Shown here: piece by piece, positions 7,435 to 17,430 of the stretch
How the letters are laid out: each line of letters starts with the position of its first letter
Position numbering within the stretch: the stretch's first letter is position 1
Source of the DNA: Duganella sp. CF517
Lineage (GTDB): Bacteria; Pseudomonadota; Gammaproteobacteria; Burkholderiales; Burkholderiaceae_D
NCBI RefSeq assembly: GCF_900110275.1
Contig: NZ_FODC01000001.1
Coordinates: 1,155,198 to 1,219,197 of the forward strand
Direction of reading: 5' to 3'
DNA: 64,000 nucleotides
Position numbers and translations under genes: made by a program
Notes under the pieces: generated by a model
What the model was told of the DNA's origin: nothing
The model's input: only the letters and a program-made list of their open reading frames with translations
Database searches by the model: none

Positions 7435-10326
7435 ATGAGTCAATACATCGTCAGCATCGACCTTGGCACCACCAATACGGTGCTGGCCTATTCGGCGCCG
7501 GGCAAAGCCGCCATCGAACTGTTCGACATCGAACAGCTGGTGGCGCCGGGCGAGGTTGGCGCTGGCGCGTTGCTGCCGTCGGTGCGCTACCACCCGGCCG
7601 ACGGCGAGCTGGCTGACGGCGAGCTGCAACTGCCATGGCTGCCGGACGACGTGGCCGGTTTGCGGCAGGTGGTGGTGGGGCGTCTGGCGCGCAAGCTCGG
7701 CGCGCAGGTGCCGGGACGACTGGTCTCCAGCGCCAAGAGCTGGCTGTCGCATCCGAGCGTCGACCGCACGGCGGCCATCCTGCCATGGGGTTCCGAAGCC
7801 GATGTGGCCAAGGTGTCGCCGGTCGCCGCCAGCGCTTCCTACCTTTCGCATCTGCGATCGGCCTGGAATACCCGCTTTCCTTCGCATCCGCTGGAGCGGC
7901 AGCAGATCGTCCTGACGATTCCCGCGTCGTTCGACGAAGGCGCGCGGGCGCTGACGCTTGAAGCGGCGCGCATGGCGGGCCTGTCCGGCCTGCGTCTGCT
8001 GGAGGAGCCGCAGGCTGCCTTCTACGATTGGCTATACCGCCAGCGCGAAACCCTCGCCGCCGATCTGGCCGATACGCGGCTGCTGCTGGTGTGCGATGTC
8101 GGCGGCGGCACCACCGACTTCAGTTTGATCAAGGTGCAGATGGCCGACGGCCGGCCGGAAATGAGCCGCATCGGCGTCGGCAATCACCTGATCCTTGGTG
8201 GCGACAATATGGATCTGGCATTGGCGCATCTGGTCGAAACGCGCATGGCGGCCGCCCAACATGGCGACGCGCCCGCGCCACGCCTGTCGTCGAGCCGTCT
8301 GGCGCAACTGGCGGAGCGCTGCCGCGCCGCCAAGGAACTGCTGCTGGCGGCGGACGCGCCGGAGCGCGCCACCGTCACCTTGCTGGGGTCCGGCTCGCGC
8401 CTGATCGGCGGCTCCCGCTCGGCCGAACTGACCCGCGACGAAGTGGCCGCGCTGGTGGTGGACGGTTTCGTCCCAATGAACCCGTCGCGCGAACCGGCCA
8501 CGCGCGGGCGCGGCGCCATCATCGAGTTCGGCCTGCCCTACGCCAGCGACGCCGCCATCACCCGCCACCTGGCGGGCTTCCTGCGCCAGCACGCGGCGGC
8601 GGCGCGCGAGGCCTTGGGCCTGCCGGCGGACGATCATGCGACGATACCGGTTCCCGATACCTTGCTGTTGAACGGCGGCGTGTTCCGCGCCGACGCCCTG
8701 GCACGCCGTTTGGAGGAAGTGCTTTCCCATTGGCGCGGCAAGCCGCTGCGCGTTCTGAACAACGACGACCCCGATGTCGCCGTCGCGCGCGGTGGCGTGG
8801 CCTATGCGCTCGGTCAAACCGGCCAGGCCCCGGTCATCGGCGGCGGCTCGCCACGCAGTTACTTCCTGCTTCTGGACGACGAACAGCGCGCCGACAAGCC
8901 GCGCCGTGCGGTCTGCATCCTGCCGCGCGGCAGCGCCGAAAACCGCGAAATCCTGCTGGCCGAGCGCACCTTCGCGCTGCGGCTCGGGCGGCCGGTGCGC
9001 TTTCACCTGGCATCGTCGACGTCAGACGCCACCCCGCCGCTGGCCGGGGAACTGGTCGAGCTCCAGCCGGACGATTACGTCCAGCTGCCGCCGATCGCCA
9101 CCGTGCTGCGCGACAGCGGCGCCGCCGGCGCCCGCAAGGAAATCCCGGTGCAACTGGCCACCACGCTGAGCGAAGTCGGCACGCTGGAGGTGCATTGCGT
9201 GGCGCTCGAAGACGCGCAGCGCTGGCTGCTGGAGTTCCAGCTGCGCGGCGACGCCGGCATCGCCGAGAGCGACGATGTCGGCACGGCCGCCCCCCAGGAC
9301 GCGCCGATGCCTGCGGGCCTGAACGCGGCCATCGACAAGATAGACCGTATCTTCGGCAGCCGCGCGCTGCAGGTCGACGTCAAGGAAGTGAAACAGCTGC
9401 GCGCGCAACTCGAGCACCTGTTGGGCGGCCGCGAAAGCTGGGCCACGCCGCTGCTGCGCCGCCTGTTCGACGCGCTGATCGAACGCGCCAAGGGTCGCCG
9501 GCGGTCCTCGGAACACGAGCGCGCGTGGCTCAATCTGAGCGGGTATTGCCTGCGTCCCGGCTTCGGCCATCCGCTCGACGAGTGGCGCATCGAACAATTG
9601 TGGGCGATGTTCGAGGCCGGCGCCCAGCACCACAAGGACGGCCAGGTCGGCGCCGAGTGGTGGACCCTGTGGCGGCGCGTGGCCGGCGGCTTGAGCGTGG
9701 AAGCGCAGTTGCGGGTGCTCGACGATTTCGCCTTCAACGTCCAGGCGGATGCGCAGGAGCGCGGCCGGCGGCCGGCAACGCTGGTCAACGGCAGCGAGGA
9801 AGACATGCTGCGCCTGGGCGCGTCGCTCGAACGCATACCCGGCAACTACAAGGCCGAAATCGGCGCGTGGATGCTGTCGCAGCTTGACGCGGCAACCCGC
9901 TCGGCCACCAAGGCGGGCGCCAACCAGACCCGCGCCGGCGCGGCGAACGCCGGCAAGGCGGAAGCGGCGCAGGCGCGCTTCCTGTGGGGATTGAGCCGCG
10001 TCGGCGCGCGCCAGCCCTTCCACGGCAGCGCGCACGATGTCGTCGACAGCGCGGTCGTCGAGCAATGGCTGTCAAAAATACTGGCGCTGGACTGGAAGAA
10101 GGTGGAGCCGGCCGGCTTCGCGGCAGCCCATTTGGCACGCATGACGGGCGACCGTGCGCGCGACATCGACCAGACCTTGCGCGCGGAGATACTGCGGCGC
10201 CTCGGCGCGATCGGCGCTCCCGCGAATTGGAGCGCGATGGTGCGCGAGGTGGTGCAACTCGACCAGGCCGACGAAAAACGCATGCTGGGCGAATCGCTGC
10301 CGCCAGGATTGAAACTGCTCGCCTGA
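7435..10326 (+). CDS. Hsp70-family ATPase with C-terminal DUF3731 extension
   Basis: The 963-residue product starts with an Hsp70 ATPase domain (SIDLGTTNT near residue 7, LEEPQAAFYDW, and LVCDVGGGTTDFSL). It shares clear sequence with the gene just upstream, such as LVSSAKSWLSHPSVDR, so the pair probably arose by tandem duplication. Roughly residues 600-963 form an additional mostly helical domain (DUF3731), including DAPMPAGLNAAIDKIDRIFG, which DnaK lacks. The gene is the last of the three-gene operon and its stop abuts the end of the convergent DTW gene. The role is unknown; a dedicated two-Hsp70 chaperone machine is an inference. Confidence 0.85.
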   Translation: MSQYIVSIDLGTTNTVLAYSAPGKAAIELFDIEQLVAPGEVGAGALLPSVRYHPADGELADGELQLPWLPDDVAGLRQVVVGRLARKLGAQVPGRLVSSAKSWLSHPSVDRTAAILPWGSEADVAKVSPVAASASYLSHLRSAWNTRFPSHPLERQQIVLTIPASFDEGARALTLEAARMAGLSGLRLLEEPQAAFYDWLYRQRETLAADLADTRLLLVCDVGGGTTDFSLIKVQMADGRPEMSRIGVGNHLILGGDNMDLALAHLVETRMAAAQHGDAPAPRLSSSRLAQLAERCRAAKELLLAADAPERATVTLLGSGSRLIGGSRSAELTRDEVAALVVDGFVPMNPSREPATRGRGAIIEFGLPYASDAAITRHLAGFLRQHAAAAREALGLPADDHATIPVPDTLLLNGGVFRADALARRLEEVLSHWRGKPLRVLNNDDPDVAVARGGVAYALGQTGQAPVIGGGSPRSYFLLLDDEQRADKPRRAVCILPRGSAENREILLAERTFALRLGRPVRFHLASSTSDATPPLAGELVELQPDDYVQLPPIATVLRDSGAAGARKEIPVQLATTLSEVGTLEVHCVALEDAQRWLLEFQLRGDAGIAESDDVGTAAPQDAPMPAGLNAAIDKIDRIFGSRALQVDVKEVKQLRAQLEHLLGGRESWATPLLRRLFDALIERAKGRRRSSEHERAWLNLSGYCLRPGFGHPLDEWRIEQLWAMFEAGAQHHKDGQVGAEWWTLWRRVAGGLSVEAQLRVLDDFAFNVQADAQERGRRPATLVNGSEEDMLRLGASLERIPGNYKAEIGAWMLSQLDAATRSATKAGANQTRAGAANAGKAEAAQARFLWGLSRVGARQPFHGSAHDVVDSAVVEQWLSKILALDWKKVEPAGFAAAHLARMTGDRARDIDQTLRAEILRRLGAIGAPANWSAMVREVVQLDQADEKRMLGESLPPGLKLLA

Positions 10327-10965
10327 TCAGGCGCGTACGTAGCTGGCCTGCTGTGCGACGAAACCGTCGAAGGCCTCGATCAGCGGAGTGAATTTGCGCG
10401 GGTCGTTTTCCAGTTGCGCCAACGCGTAGGCGGTCGCCTCCAGCGTCGAAAGCTGGTCCGGCAGGTGCGCCTTGCGTATCAGGTAATGCGACGGCGGGGT
10501 GTCGCGCAGCGGGAGCCGGGGCAGCGCTTGCAGCGGCGGATTCAGATACAGCATTTTGCGGCTCTTGCGCCAGGTCCCGTCCAGCACCACCAGCCGCAAT
10601 CGCTGTGGCTCGCCGAGCCAATCCTGATCGAACATTTGCGGCGTGGCCAGTCCCAGTGATTTGTCGTCGGCAGTTTCCGGATACAACAGCACGTTGCGGC
10701 GGCCACCGGAGAGCAGTTCGCCCAGCCGATCCGGCTCGAACGCCTCGCCGCATTCCAGGCGGCTACCGGACAAACTCAGATGCAGCAAACGCGCGCTGCC
10801 CTTGGCGTTCGCGACCTCCATCGGATGCTGCAGGATCAGCACTTCCACCTGGTTCGATACCGATGCCACCCAACGGCAGATACAGGTTTGCTGCGGCCGC
10901 AGGCACGCGGCACAATGCGCGCGAGTGCCGCGCGGCTTGGGGGATACGGCGTCGGTACTGGTCAT
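10327..10965 (-). CDS. DTW-domain tRNA-uridine aminocarboxypropyltransferase
   Basis: The 212-residue protein has the zinc-type N-terminal cysteine set Cys18, Cys21, Cys28 and Cys30 (CAACLRPQQTCIC) and the DTW-domain signature LDGTWRKS (Asp129, Thr131, Trp132). Bacterial members (TapT/YfiP type) transfer the aminocarboxypropyl group of S-adenosylmethionine to uridine 47 in the tRNA variable loop. The start is the ATG of MTSTDAVSPK; the longer upstream frame is low-complexity. It converges on the Hsp70 operon with no spacer. Confidence 0.85.
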   Translation of the reverse strand: MTSTDAVSPKPRGTRAHCAACLRPQQTCICRWVASVSNQVEVLILQHPMEVANAKGSARLLHLSLSGSRLECGEAFEPDRLGELLSGGRRNVLLYPETADDKSLGLATPQMFDQDWLGEPQRLRLVVLDGTWRKSRKMLYLNPPLQALPRLPLRDTPPSHYLIRKAHLPDQLSTLEATAYALAQLENDPRKFTPLIEAFDGFVAQQASYVRA

Positions 10966-10993
10966 ATGCCATTGTACCGAAGCGCGGCCCTGC

Positions 10994-12724
10994 TTAGAAC
11001 TCTTCCCAGCCGTCCGCGTCGTTGGTGGTGATGGCTTTGCGCGTGCTGTCCGGCGCCGCCTTGCGGGCGGGCGCGGGGACTGCCGCCACGGCTGCCGGCC
11101 TGGCGCGTCGCGGCGGCAGCGCCGGGCGCAGCGGCATGCGCGGCGCCGCGCGGCTGGACGCGGCCACCGGCGCGGGCAACTGCAAACCATCGAGCTTGAA
11201 CACGCTCACCACGTCGGCCAGCTTGGCCGACTGCTCCTGCATCGATTCGGCCGCCGCCGCGGCTTGTTCGACCAGCGCCGCGTTCTGCTGCGTCACCTGG
11301 TCCATCTGGGTGATGGCGTCGTTGACCTGGGCGATGCCAAGGCTCTGCTCTTCGCTGGCATGGCTGATCTGGGTCATGATCTGGGTCACGCGGTTGATGC
11401 TGGTGACGATCTCGCTCATGGTCTCACCGGCCTTGTTGACCAGGTCCGAGCCCTGCGAGACCTTTTCGACCGAGTCGTTGATCAGACTCTTGATGTCCTT
11501 GGCGGCCGACGCCGAGCGCTGCGCCAGATTGCGCACCTCCGATGCCACCACCGCGAAGCCGCGTCCCTGCTCGCCGGCGCGCGCCGCTTCGACCGCCGCG
11601 TTCAGCGCGAGGATATTGGTCTGGAAGGCGATGCCGTCGATGACCGAGATGATCTCAACGATTTTGCGCGACGAGTCGTTGATGGAGCCCATGGTGTTGA
11701 CCACCTCGCCCACCACGGCGCCGCCACGGCTGGCGATTTCCGACGCGTTGATCGCCAGCGCGTTGGCCTCCCGCGCGTTCTCCGCGTTGAACTTCACCGT
11801 CGATGTCAATTCCTCCATCGACGATGCGGTCTCCTCCAGCGAGCTGGCTTGCTGCTCGGTGCGCGACGACAGGTCCTGATTGCCGGCGGCGATTTCGGTG
11901 GATGCGGTGGCCATCAGATCGGTGCCGTTGCGCACCTGGCCGACGATGCTGACCAGGTTGGAGTTCATGATTTTCAGGGCGTTCATCAGCTGCCCGGTTT
12001 CGTCGTTGCTGTGCACCCGGATTTCGCTGGTCAGATCGCCGGACGATACGGTTTCCGCGACCCGCACCGCTTCGTTGATCGGCCTTGTGATGGTGCGGGT
12101 GATCCACCAGGCGGCCAGCACGCCCAAGATGATGGCGGCAAGGCCCAGCATCACCAGCAGCGTGCGGCCGCTGGTGTACTGGTCCCGAATCTGTACGGCG
12201 GCGGCGTCGAGCAGGTCGGCCTGCCGGTCGGAGAAGGTTTTCAGCGCGGCGAGATAGCTGGTGCGGGTTTGCGCCAGGTCGCCTTCGTAGAGTTTTTTGC
12301 CCAATTCAAGGTCGCCCGCCGCCTTGGCGGCAAAAACGGCCTTGCGCACGTCGGTGTAGGCTTTGCGCGTGTCGAGCACCTGCTTGAACAGCGGCTTGAG
12401 TTCCTCTTCCTCGATGGCGGCGCCGATCTGGTCCTGGATTTTGGTCGCGCGTCCGGACGATCCGGCCATCAGCGCTTCCAGACTCTTTTGATCGGCCGGA
12501 TCGGCGACCATCCAGGCGCCCGTCGTGCGCGCGGCGTTGACCTCGATGATCTTGCCCCACTCCGCGATCAGCCGCTGGTCGCGGATCTTCACGTCGATCA
12601 TGTGGTCCGTCAGCGCGCTGGCGCTACTGAGGCGCATGATGCCGATGATGGTCATCGTGGTCAGTAACAGCAGAATGAGCGAAAAGCCGAAGCCGAGCCG
12701 CGTGCCGATTTTCAGATTGTTCAT
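10994..12724 (-). CDS. Methyl-accepting chemotaxis protein
   Basis: The 576-residue chemoreceptor has transmembrane helix 1 near residues 10-30, a periplasmic four-helix-bundle sensor (about 31-188), transmembrane helix 2 near 190-210, a HAMP domain, and the cytoplasmic signalling hairpin with the conserved tip [14 protein letters not shown]. The C-terminus ends in DGWEEF, resembling the NWETF-type pentapeptide that tethers CheR/CheB, after a flexible Pro/Ala/Arg-rich linker. The ligand cannot be predicted. The gene stands alone; no che genes are in the window. Confidence 0.93.
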   Translation of the reverse strand: MNNLKIGTRLGFGFSLILLLLTTMTIIGIMRLSSASALTDHMIDVKIRDQRLIAEWGKIIEVNAARTTGAWMVADPADQKSLEALMAGSSGRATKIQDQIGAAIEEEELKPLFKQVLDTRKAYTDVRKAVFAAKAAGDLELGKKLYEGDLAQTRTSYLAALKTFSDRQADLLDAAAVQIRDQYTSGRTLLVMLGLAAIILGVLAAWWITRTITRPINEAVRVAETVSSGDLTSEIRVHSNDETGQLMNALKIMNSNLVSIVGQVRNGTDLMATASTEIAAGNQDLSSRTEQQASSLEETASSMEELTSTVKFNAENAREANALAINASEIASRGGAVVGEVVNTMGSINDSSRKIVEIISVIDGIAFQTNILALNAAVEAARAGEQGRGFAVVASEVRNLAQRSASAAKDIKSLINDSVEKVSQGSDLVNKAGETMSEIVTSINRVTQIMTQISHASEEQSLGIAQVNDAITQMDQVTQQNAALVEQAAAAAESMQEQSAKLADVVSVFKLDGLQLPAPVAASSRAAPRMPLRPALPPRRARPAAVAAVPAPARKAAPDSTRKAITTNDADGWEEF

Positions 12725-12844
12725 GGCGAACCCCTAGCGAAGGATCATGGGCCCATGCTAGCACTGTTCGCTGAAATTCGTAGCACTGAGAGCAAGATTG
12801 AGCGTTGCGTTACAACAACTAAGCGACGCACACACACTCCGCGC

Positions 12845-13714
12845 TCACTCGCCGGCGGGCTGTGACCCCAACAGTTCTTCAAGGCCGGCGATGGCGCCCG
12901 GATCCTTGACGACCGCGCGCAGCCAGACGTGCAGCGGCATCTCGCCCCAGCTGGCGGCTTTGTCGGCGAGGTAGGCCACCGGACTATGGGGCTCGGTGCG
13001 GCGGAAAAAATCGGCCACAAGACGCAGTTGCGACAGGGCCTGGGCCCGATTTTGCAGCGGTCCGCCCGGCGCCGTTTGCGTGGAACCGCCGGGGGTGGAC
13101 TCGCCGCCCGCCGACAGCACGGCCGGACCGCCAAGGGGCGCGATGGCGACGATCACCGCTTGCAGGGCGTCCCTGGCGGCGCTGAAACCCGGACCTTCGG
13201 CCCCCAGGCGCCGGTCGACCACGCGCTCCAGTTCACCAAGCATGGCGAGGCAGTATTGGGCATCCGGCAGCAGCGCGGCGCCATCGTCCAGCGGCATCTC
13301 CCTGACCAATACCAGGGTGCGTGTGAGCAGCCAGTACAGATTGCCGATGCGTTGGTCGTAGTCGCCGTCGTCGGCCAGCGGATGCAGGCCTTCCCAGTAA
13401 TGCTCGCACAGGCCTGACAGCACCGCGTAGCCGTCGCCGAGGCCACGCAGGCCGCGCGTCTTGGCGTGGGCTTCGGCCAGCCAGACGGCCAGCCGCAGGT
13501 CTTTGGTTTTCGTTTCGATCATCGCCGCGCAGCGGCTGCCGACAAACTGCCAGTCGGCCTCCTTCAGCACCGCCACCCACTCGCCCTGATCGAGCGTGGG
13601 ATCGTCGTAGGTGCGCGCGTGCGCGATGGCGTCCACCTCGCTGCTAAAGGACAGGTCCTCGCCGCAGATCCGGTCCGCGCTGATGGGCAACAGCAGTTGT
13701 GCGATGCTGAACAT
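12845..13714 (-). CDS. tssA: Type VI secretion protein TssA
   Basis: The 289-residue protein begins with the ImpA N-terminal domain (PISADRICGEDLSFSSEVDAI, then WLAEAHAKTRGLRGLGDGYAVL), diagnostic of TssA. TssA caps or organises the T6SS baseplate and sheath-tube polymerisation in the cytoplasm. It is at the short end for the family, with only a brief C-terminal region after the Gly/Ser-rich linker around residues 190-220. It lies 12 bp after tssH and ends the tssB-to-tssA operon. No intrinsic terminator is evident downstream. Confidence 0.9.
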   Translation of the reverse strand: MFSIAQLLLPISADRICGEDLSFSSEVDAIAHARTYDDPTLDQGEWVAVLKEADWQFVGSRCAAMIETKTKDLRLAVWLAEAHAKTRGLRGLGDGYAVLSGLCEHYWEGLHPLADDGDYDQRIGNLYWLLTRTLVLVREMPLDDGAALLPDAQYCLAMLGELERVVDRRLGAEGPGFSAARDALQAVIVAIAPLGGPAVLSAGGESTPGGSTQTAPGGPLQNRAQALSQLRLVADFFRRTEPHSPVAYLADKAASWGEMPLHVWLRAVVKDPGAIAGLEELLGSQPAGE

Positions 13715-13726
13715 GGTGGCTCCTTG

Positions 13727-16342
13727 TTATTTGATAGCGTATTTAAAGTGCCCCTGCTTGCTGGCGCCCACCTTGATCCTGGCGATCGCCGCGCCCTGCG
13801 CCATTTTTTCCAGCACCGCCTCGGCGATCTCCGGCAGCAGGCTGCCGTTGAGGATATGGTCGACATTGCGGGCGCCGGAATCGACTTCCGTGCAGCGCGC
13901 CAGCACCGCTTCGACCAGCGCCTCGTCGTAGCTGAATTCCGCATGGTGCTGGTCGCGGATGCGCTGGCCGATGCGGTCCAGTTTCATCCCGATGATGCGC
14001 GCCAGTACCTGGTCCGGGATCGGGTAGTACGGCACCACCGTGAGCCTCCCGAGGAAAGCCGGTTTGAAGTGTTTGACGAGTTGGGGGCGCAGCAGCTGCT
14101 CCAGTTCATCCACCGTCGGCGGGGTTTCCTTGTTCAGGCATGCCTGCATGACGGCCGCCGAACCGGCGTTGGAGGTGGCGATGATGATGGTGTTGCGAAA
14201 GTCGATCTCGCGCCCTTCCGCATCGTCCATCACCCCTTTGTCGAAGACCTGGAAAAACAGTTCCGTGACATCGGGATGGGCTTTCTCGATCTCGTCGAGC
14301 AGCACCACGCTATACGGGTTGCGGCGCACCGCCTCGGTCAGCACCCCGCCCTGGCCGTAACCGACGTAGCCGGGTGGCGAGCCTTTCAAACCCGAGACGC
14401 TGTGCGCCTCCTGGTATTCGCTCATGTTGATCGTCAGGAGCTTGCGCTCGCCGCCATACAGCAGATCGGCCAGGGCCAAGGCGGTTTCCGTCTTGCCGAC
14501 GCCGGAGGGGCCGACGAACATGAACACCCCTTTGGGTTTGTTCGGATCGTCCAGGTTGGCGCGCGCGGTGCGCACGCGCTGCGCCACGGCGGCGATGGCC
14601 GCGGACTGGCCGAGGATGCGGGATTCCAGCGCGTCCTGCAATTTGAGCACGGTGCGGATTTCATCCTTGACCATCTTCCCAAGCGGGATGCCGGTCCAGC
14701 CGGAGACGATGGCGGCGACCGTCGCGGCGTCGACTTCCATCGGCACCATTGGCGTCTCGCCCTGCAGCGCCGCAAGTTGCTCCTTCAGCACGCCGACCTC
14801 CCCGGCGCCGTCGCCGCCGGCGCGCAGGCGCGAGATGGCGGCGACGATCGACTGCTCTTGCTGCCAACGATCGCCGTTCTTCGCGTGCTCCCCGGCCAGC
14901 GCCGCGCGGGTGTCGGCCAGCTTCTGCAGGCGCTGGCGGCGCGCCGCGTCGGCGTTCTTTTCGCCACCCTCTTCACGCCGCAACGCGTGGATCTCGGCGT
15001 CGATGCGCTCCATCCCCCTGGCCGTCGATTCCAACAGCGCGGGCGTGCCGCTCTGGCCCAGCGCGACCCGCGCGCAGGCCGTATCGAGCACGCTGACAGC
15101 CTTGTCGGGCAGCTGGCGGCCGCTGATATAGCGATGCGATAGCCGGACCGCCTCGGTCACCGCTTCGTCGCGGATGCGGATGCCGAAGTGCTTTTCCATC
15201 AGCGGCGCCATCGCGCGCAACATGGCGCTGGCGATTTCCTCGCTCGGCTCCTCGACCTTGACGACCTGGAAGCGCCGCGCCAGCGCCGCATCCTTCTCGA
15301 AATACTTTTTGTACTCGCTCCAGGTGGTGGCGGCGATGGTACGCAGCTCGCCCCGCGCCAACGCCGGCTTGAGTAGATTGGCGGCGTCGTTCTGCCCGGC
15401 CGTTCCGCCGGCGCCTATCATCGTGTGGGCCTCGTCGATGAACAGGATGATACCGTGCGGGCTTTGCTTGACTTCGTCGATGACGTTCTTCAGGCGGTTC
15501 TCGAACTCACCCTTCACGCTGGCGCCGGCCTGCAACAAGCCCATGTCCAGCGTGCGGATCTCCACGCCGCGCAGCACGGCCGGCACGTCGCCCGCGGCGA
15601 TGCGCAGGGCCAGGCCTTCCACCACCGCCGTCTTGCCCACGCCGGCTTCACCGGTGAGGATGGGGTTGTTCTGGCGGCGGCGCAGCAGGATGTCGATCAT
15701 CTGGCGCACTTCGGTCTCGCGGCCGATCACCGGGTCAAGCCTGCCATCGCCGGCGGCGCGCGTCAGGCTGGTTGTGTACTGGTCGAGGGCGGGGGTGCGA
15801 TGGATGGTTTGTGACGCGGCATCGACAAGCGGTTCGCGGCCGGTGGCGGCGATGACGGCCGTTTCCTCCTGCGAGCCATCGGTATATTTATCCAGCCGGT
15901 GTTTGACTTCATCGATCGGTATCCGCGCGAACGCCGGCGAGGCGCGGTGCGCGATCTGCGATAGTTCCGGATCGGTCAACAGCGCGACCAGCAGATGCGC
16001 GCTGCGAATGCCGGCCGGCTGCGGTGTCGCCAGCGAGGCGATCAGCCATGCGTTTTCCAGCAGCAGCGGCAGGTGGTGCGAAAATACGGGCGTGCGCGTG
16101 CTGCCCGTCTTGAACTGGCTGACCCCATGGTGCAAGTCCGCCTCCAGCGCATCGATGCCGACGCCGCACTGGCGCGCGATCAGCACCACGTCGCAGCGTT
16201 CCTGTTCGAGCAGTGCCAGGAACAGGTGCTCGACCTCCACTTCATACTGGCCCAGCGCCACGCAGATGCTGGCTGCGCGCGTGGCGGCCAGGCGCGTGGT
16301 GTCATTCAGTTTGCCGATCAGGGTTTTCAGATTCAAATTCAT
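13727..16342 (-). CDS. tssH: Type VI secretion AAA+ ATPase TssH (ClpV)
   Basis: The 871-residue ClpV ATPase has an N-terminal double-Clp domain (residues 1-150), first AAA module with Walker A GEAGVGKT (231-238), a shortened coiled-coil middle domain (about 440-540), and a second AAA module with GPSGVGKTE and LLDEIEKAHPDV. ClpV disassembles the contracted TssB/TssC sheath for recycling. The start ATG lies only 2 bp downstream of the tssE stop. In most clusters tssF and tssG sit between tssE and tssH; here they are missing. Confidence 0.96.
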   Translation of the reverse strand: MNLNLKTLIGKLNDTTRLAATRAASICVALGQYEVEVEHLFLALLEQERCDVVLIARQCGVGIDALEADLHHGVSQFKTGSTRTPVFSHHLPLLLENAWLIASLATPQPAGIRSAHLLVALLTDPELSQIAHRASPAFARIPIDEVKHRLDKYTDGSQEETAVIAATGREPLVDAASQTIHRTPALDQYTTSLTRAAGDGRLDPVIGRETEVRQMIDILLRRRQNNPILTGEAGVGKTAVVEGLALRIAAGDVPAVLRGVEIRTLDMGLLQAGASVKGEFENRLKNVIDEVKQSPHGIILFIDEAHTMIGAGGTAGQNDAANLLKPALARGELRTIAATTWSEYKKYFEKDAALARRFQVVKVEEPSEEIASAMLRAMAPLMEKHFGIRIRDEAVTEAVRLSHRYISGRQLPDKAVSVLDTACARVALGQSGTPALLESTARGMERIDAEIHALRREEGGEKNADAARRQRLQKLADTRAALAGEHAKNGDRWQQEQSIVAAISRLRAGGDGAGEVGVLKEQLAALQGETPMVPMEVDAATVAAIVSGWTGIPLGKMVKDEIRTVLKLQDALESRILGQSAAIAAVAQRVRTARANLDDPNKPKGVFMFVGPSGVGKTETALALADLLYGGERKLLTINMSEYQEAHSVSGLKGSPPGYVGYGQGGVLTEAVRRNPYSVVLLDEIEKAHPDVTELFFQVFDKGVMDDAEGREIDFRNTIIIATSNAGSAAVMQACLNKETPPTVDELEQLLRPQLVKHFKPAFLGRLTVVPYYPIPDQVLARIIGMKLDRIGQRIRDQHHAEFSYDEALVEAVLARCTEVDSGARNVDHILNGSLLPEIAEAVLEKMAQGAAIARIKVGASKQGHFKYAIK

Positions 16343-16344
16343 GT

Positions 16345-16815
16345 CTAGGCTCCGCGGGCGCTGCGGTTGATCGAGTAATGCAGGGATGAAGGTTGCAGCA
16401 CCGCGTCGAAATTGATCGACTCAGTCATCGGCAGGCCGGCCAGCGTGGCGCTGATGGCGAAGCTGACGCGGTTGATGGAGCCGTTTTCGCGCTCCAGCCA
16501 TGCCTGCACGTTGCGCAGGCGCGGTTCGTGACGCTCGATCGCGGTCTTCAGCGCGGCGCAGATGCGGGCGCGATCCTCGCTGCTGCCCAGGCACATGCCG
16601 GCGAAGTCGATCAAGCCATAGTTGATGATGGAGCCGGCGCACTCGGGGTAGGCTTCCAACAACTCGTCGGACAGTGCGCAGCGCGTGTTGAGCAGATCTT
16701 CCAGGTCGCGCGCAACGGAATCCTTCAATTGTTCCAACGTCATGCCGTGGCCGGGACGGCAGGTGCTTTGCTCGCCCAGCAGACGATCCAGCAGGCCAGG
16801 TGTGAAGCCGTTCAT
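16345..16815 (-). CDS. tssE: Type VI secretion baseplate protein TssE
   Basis: The 156-residue product is a gp25/lysozyme-like baseplate protein: it starts MNGFTPGLLDRLLGE and has the family pattern LNTRCALSDELLEAYPECAGSIINYGL. TssE joins TssF, TssG and TssK in the baseplate wedge that initiates sheath assembly. The start is at MNGFTPG; the upstream in-frame extension passes through the hcp-tssE intergenic terminator. It ends 2 bp before tssH, with no tssF or tssG between. Confidence 0.9.
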   Translation of the reverse strand: MNGFTPGLLDRLLGEQSTCRPGHGMTLEQLKDSVARDLEDLLNTRCALSDELLEAYPECAGSIINYGLIDFAGMCLGSSEDRARICAALKTAIERHEPRLRNVQAWLERENGSINRVSFAISATLAGLPMTESINFDAVLQPSSLHYSINRSARGA

Positions 16816-16828
16816 CGGATACCCTCGC

Positions 16829-16858
16829 AAAAAAAGGCCAGGCCAGGCCGGCCTGGCC
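16829..16858 (-). terminator. Intrinsic terminator between hcp and tssE
   Basis: Read on the minus strand, a 7-bp stem (GGCCAGG/CCTGGCC, 16852-16858 with 16836-16842) with a 9-base loop is followed at once by seven T residues (16835 down to 16829). It is expected to terminate or attenuate transcription after hcp, leaving tssE, tssH and tssA at lower levels. An overlapping GC palindrome (16841-16858) offers an alternative fold. Confidence 0.75.
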
Positions 16859-16906
16859 CAAAAAGCGCACCGCCGCAACGCGAAACGGCGGGCGCTGGGG
16901 GGATCG

Positions 16907-17398
16907 TCAGACGATGCGGTTGGTGGCCAGATCCCAGCCGCCGGAGGTGTTGCCGCCGGCGCCGCCGGTGATTTTCTGCTGCGTGTAGCGCCACTTGATC
17001 TTGGAGAATTTCAGCGCGACTTCCTCGGTCAGGATATCGCCCTCGTGCACGGCCGGCGACACGGCGCCGATCAGCACATTTTCGATTTCGATTTCGAAGT
17101 ACTTAACGCGCTCGCCCTGGGCGTCGGCCCGCATGAACTCGAGCCGGGCCTTGGGGATGGTGCGGCCGGCCGAGCAGGTCTGCAGCAGGATCGGCGAGGA
17201 CAGGTCGGCCAGTTTTGAAAACACGATGTCGCGGTGTTCGCAGCGCTCGGCCGTATGGCCGCCGCCGGTGGACGCGGTGGCCGATTTCGGCTGGTCGACG
17301 CCGAAAGTGACCGATTTACATTCGATCCAATCCTTGTGGCGGTCGTCGGTGGACTCGCCCTTGATGCCTTCAATGTGAAGATAGACGTCGATTGCCAT
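16907..17398 (-). CDS. hcp: Hcp, type VI secretion tube protein (TssD)
   Basis: The 163-residue protein starts MAIDVYLHIEGIKGES and shows typical Hcp features: HKDWIECKSVTFGV and EDILTEEVALKFSKI-like strands leading to KWRYTQQK. Hcp hexamers stack into the inner tube that is propelled out with effectors. It follows tssC by 32 bp and is followed by a strong intrinsic terminator, which suits high expression of this structural subunit. The tail GGAGGNTSGGWDLATNRIV is a common Hcp ending. No effector domain is fused. Confidence 0.95.
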   Translation of the reverse strand: MAIDVYLHIEGIKGESTDDRHKDWIECKSVTFGVDQPKSATASTGGGHTAERCEHRDIVFSKLADLSSPILLQTCSAGRTIPKARLEFMRADAQGERVKYFEIEIENVLIGAVSPAVHEGDILTEEVALKFSKIKWRYTQQKITGGAGGNTSGGWDLATNRIV

Positions 17399-17430
17399 TG
17401 CATGCTCCAGTCTCAGGTTGTGGTGAAAAA

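Noticed and set aside
10643..12667. 674-residue plus-strand open frame antisense to the DTW and chemoreceptor genes
   Set aside because: It crosses two clearly coding minus-strand genes, has His/Arg/Gly-rich low-complexity translation and no ribosome site.
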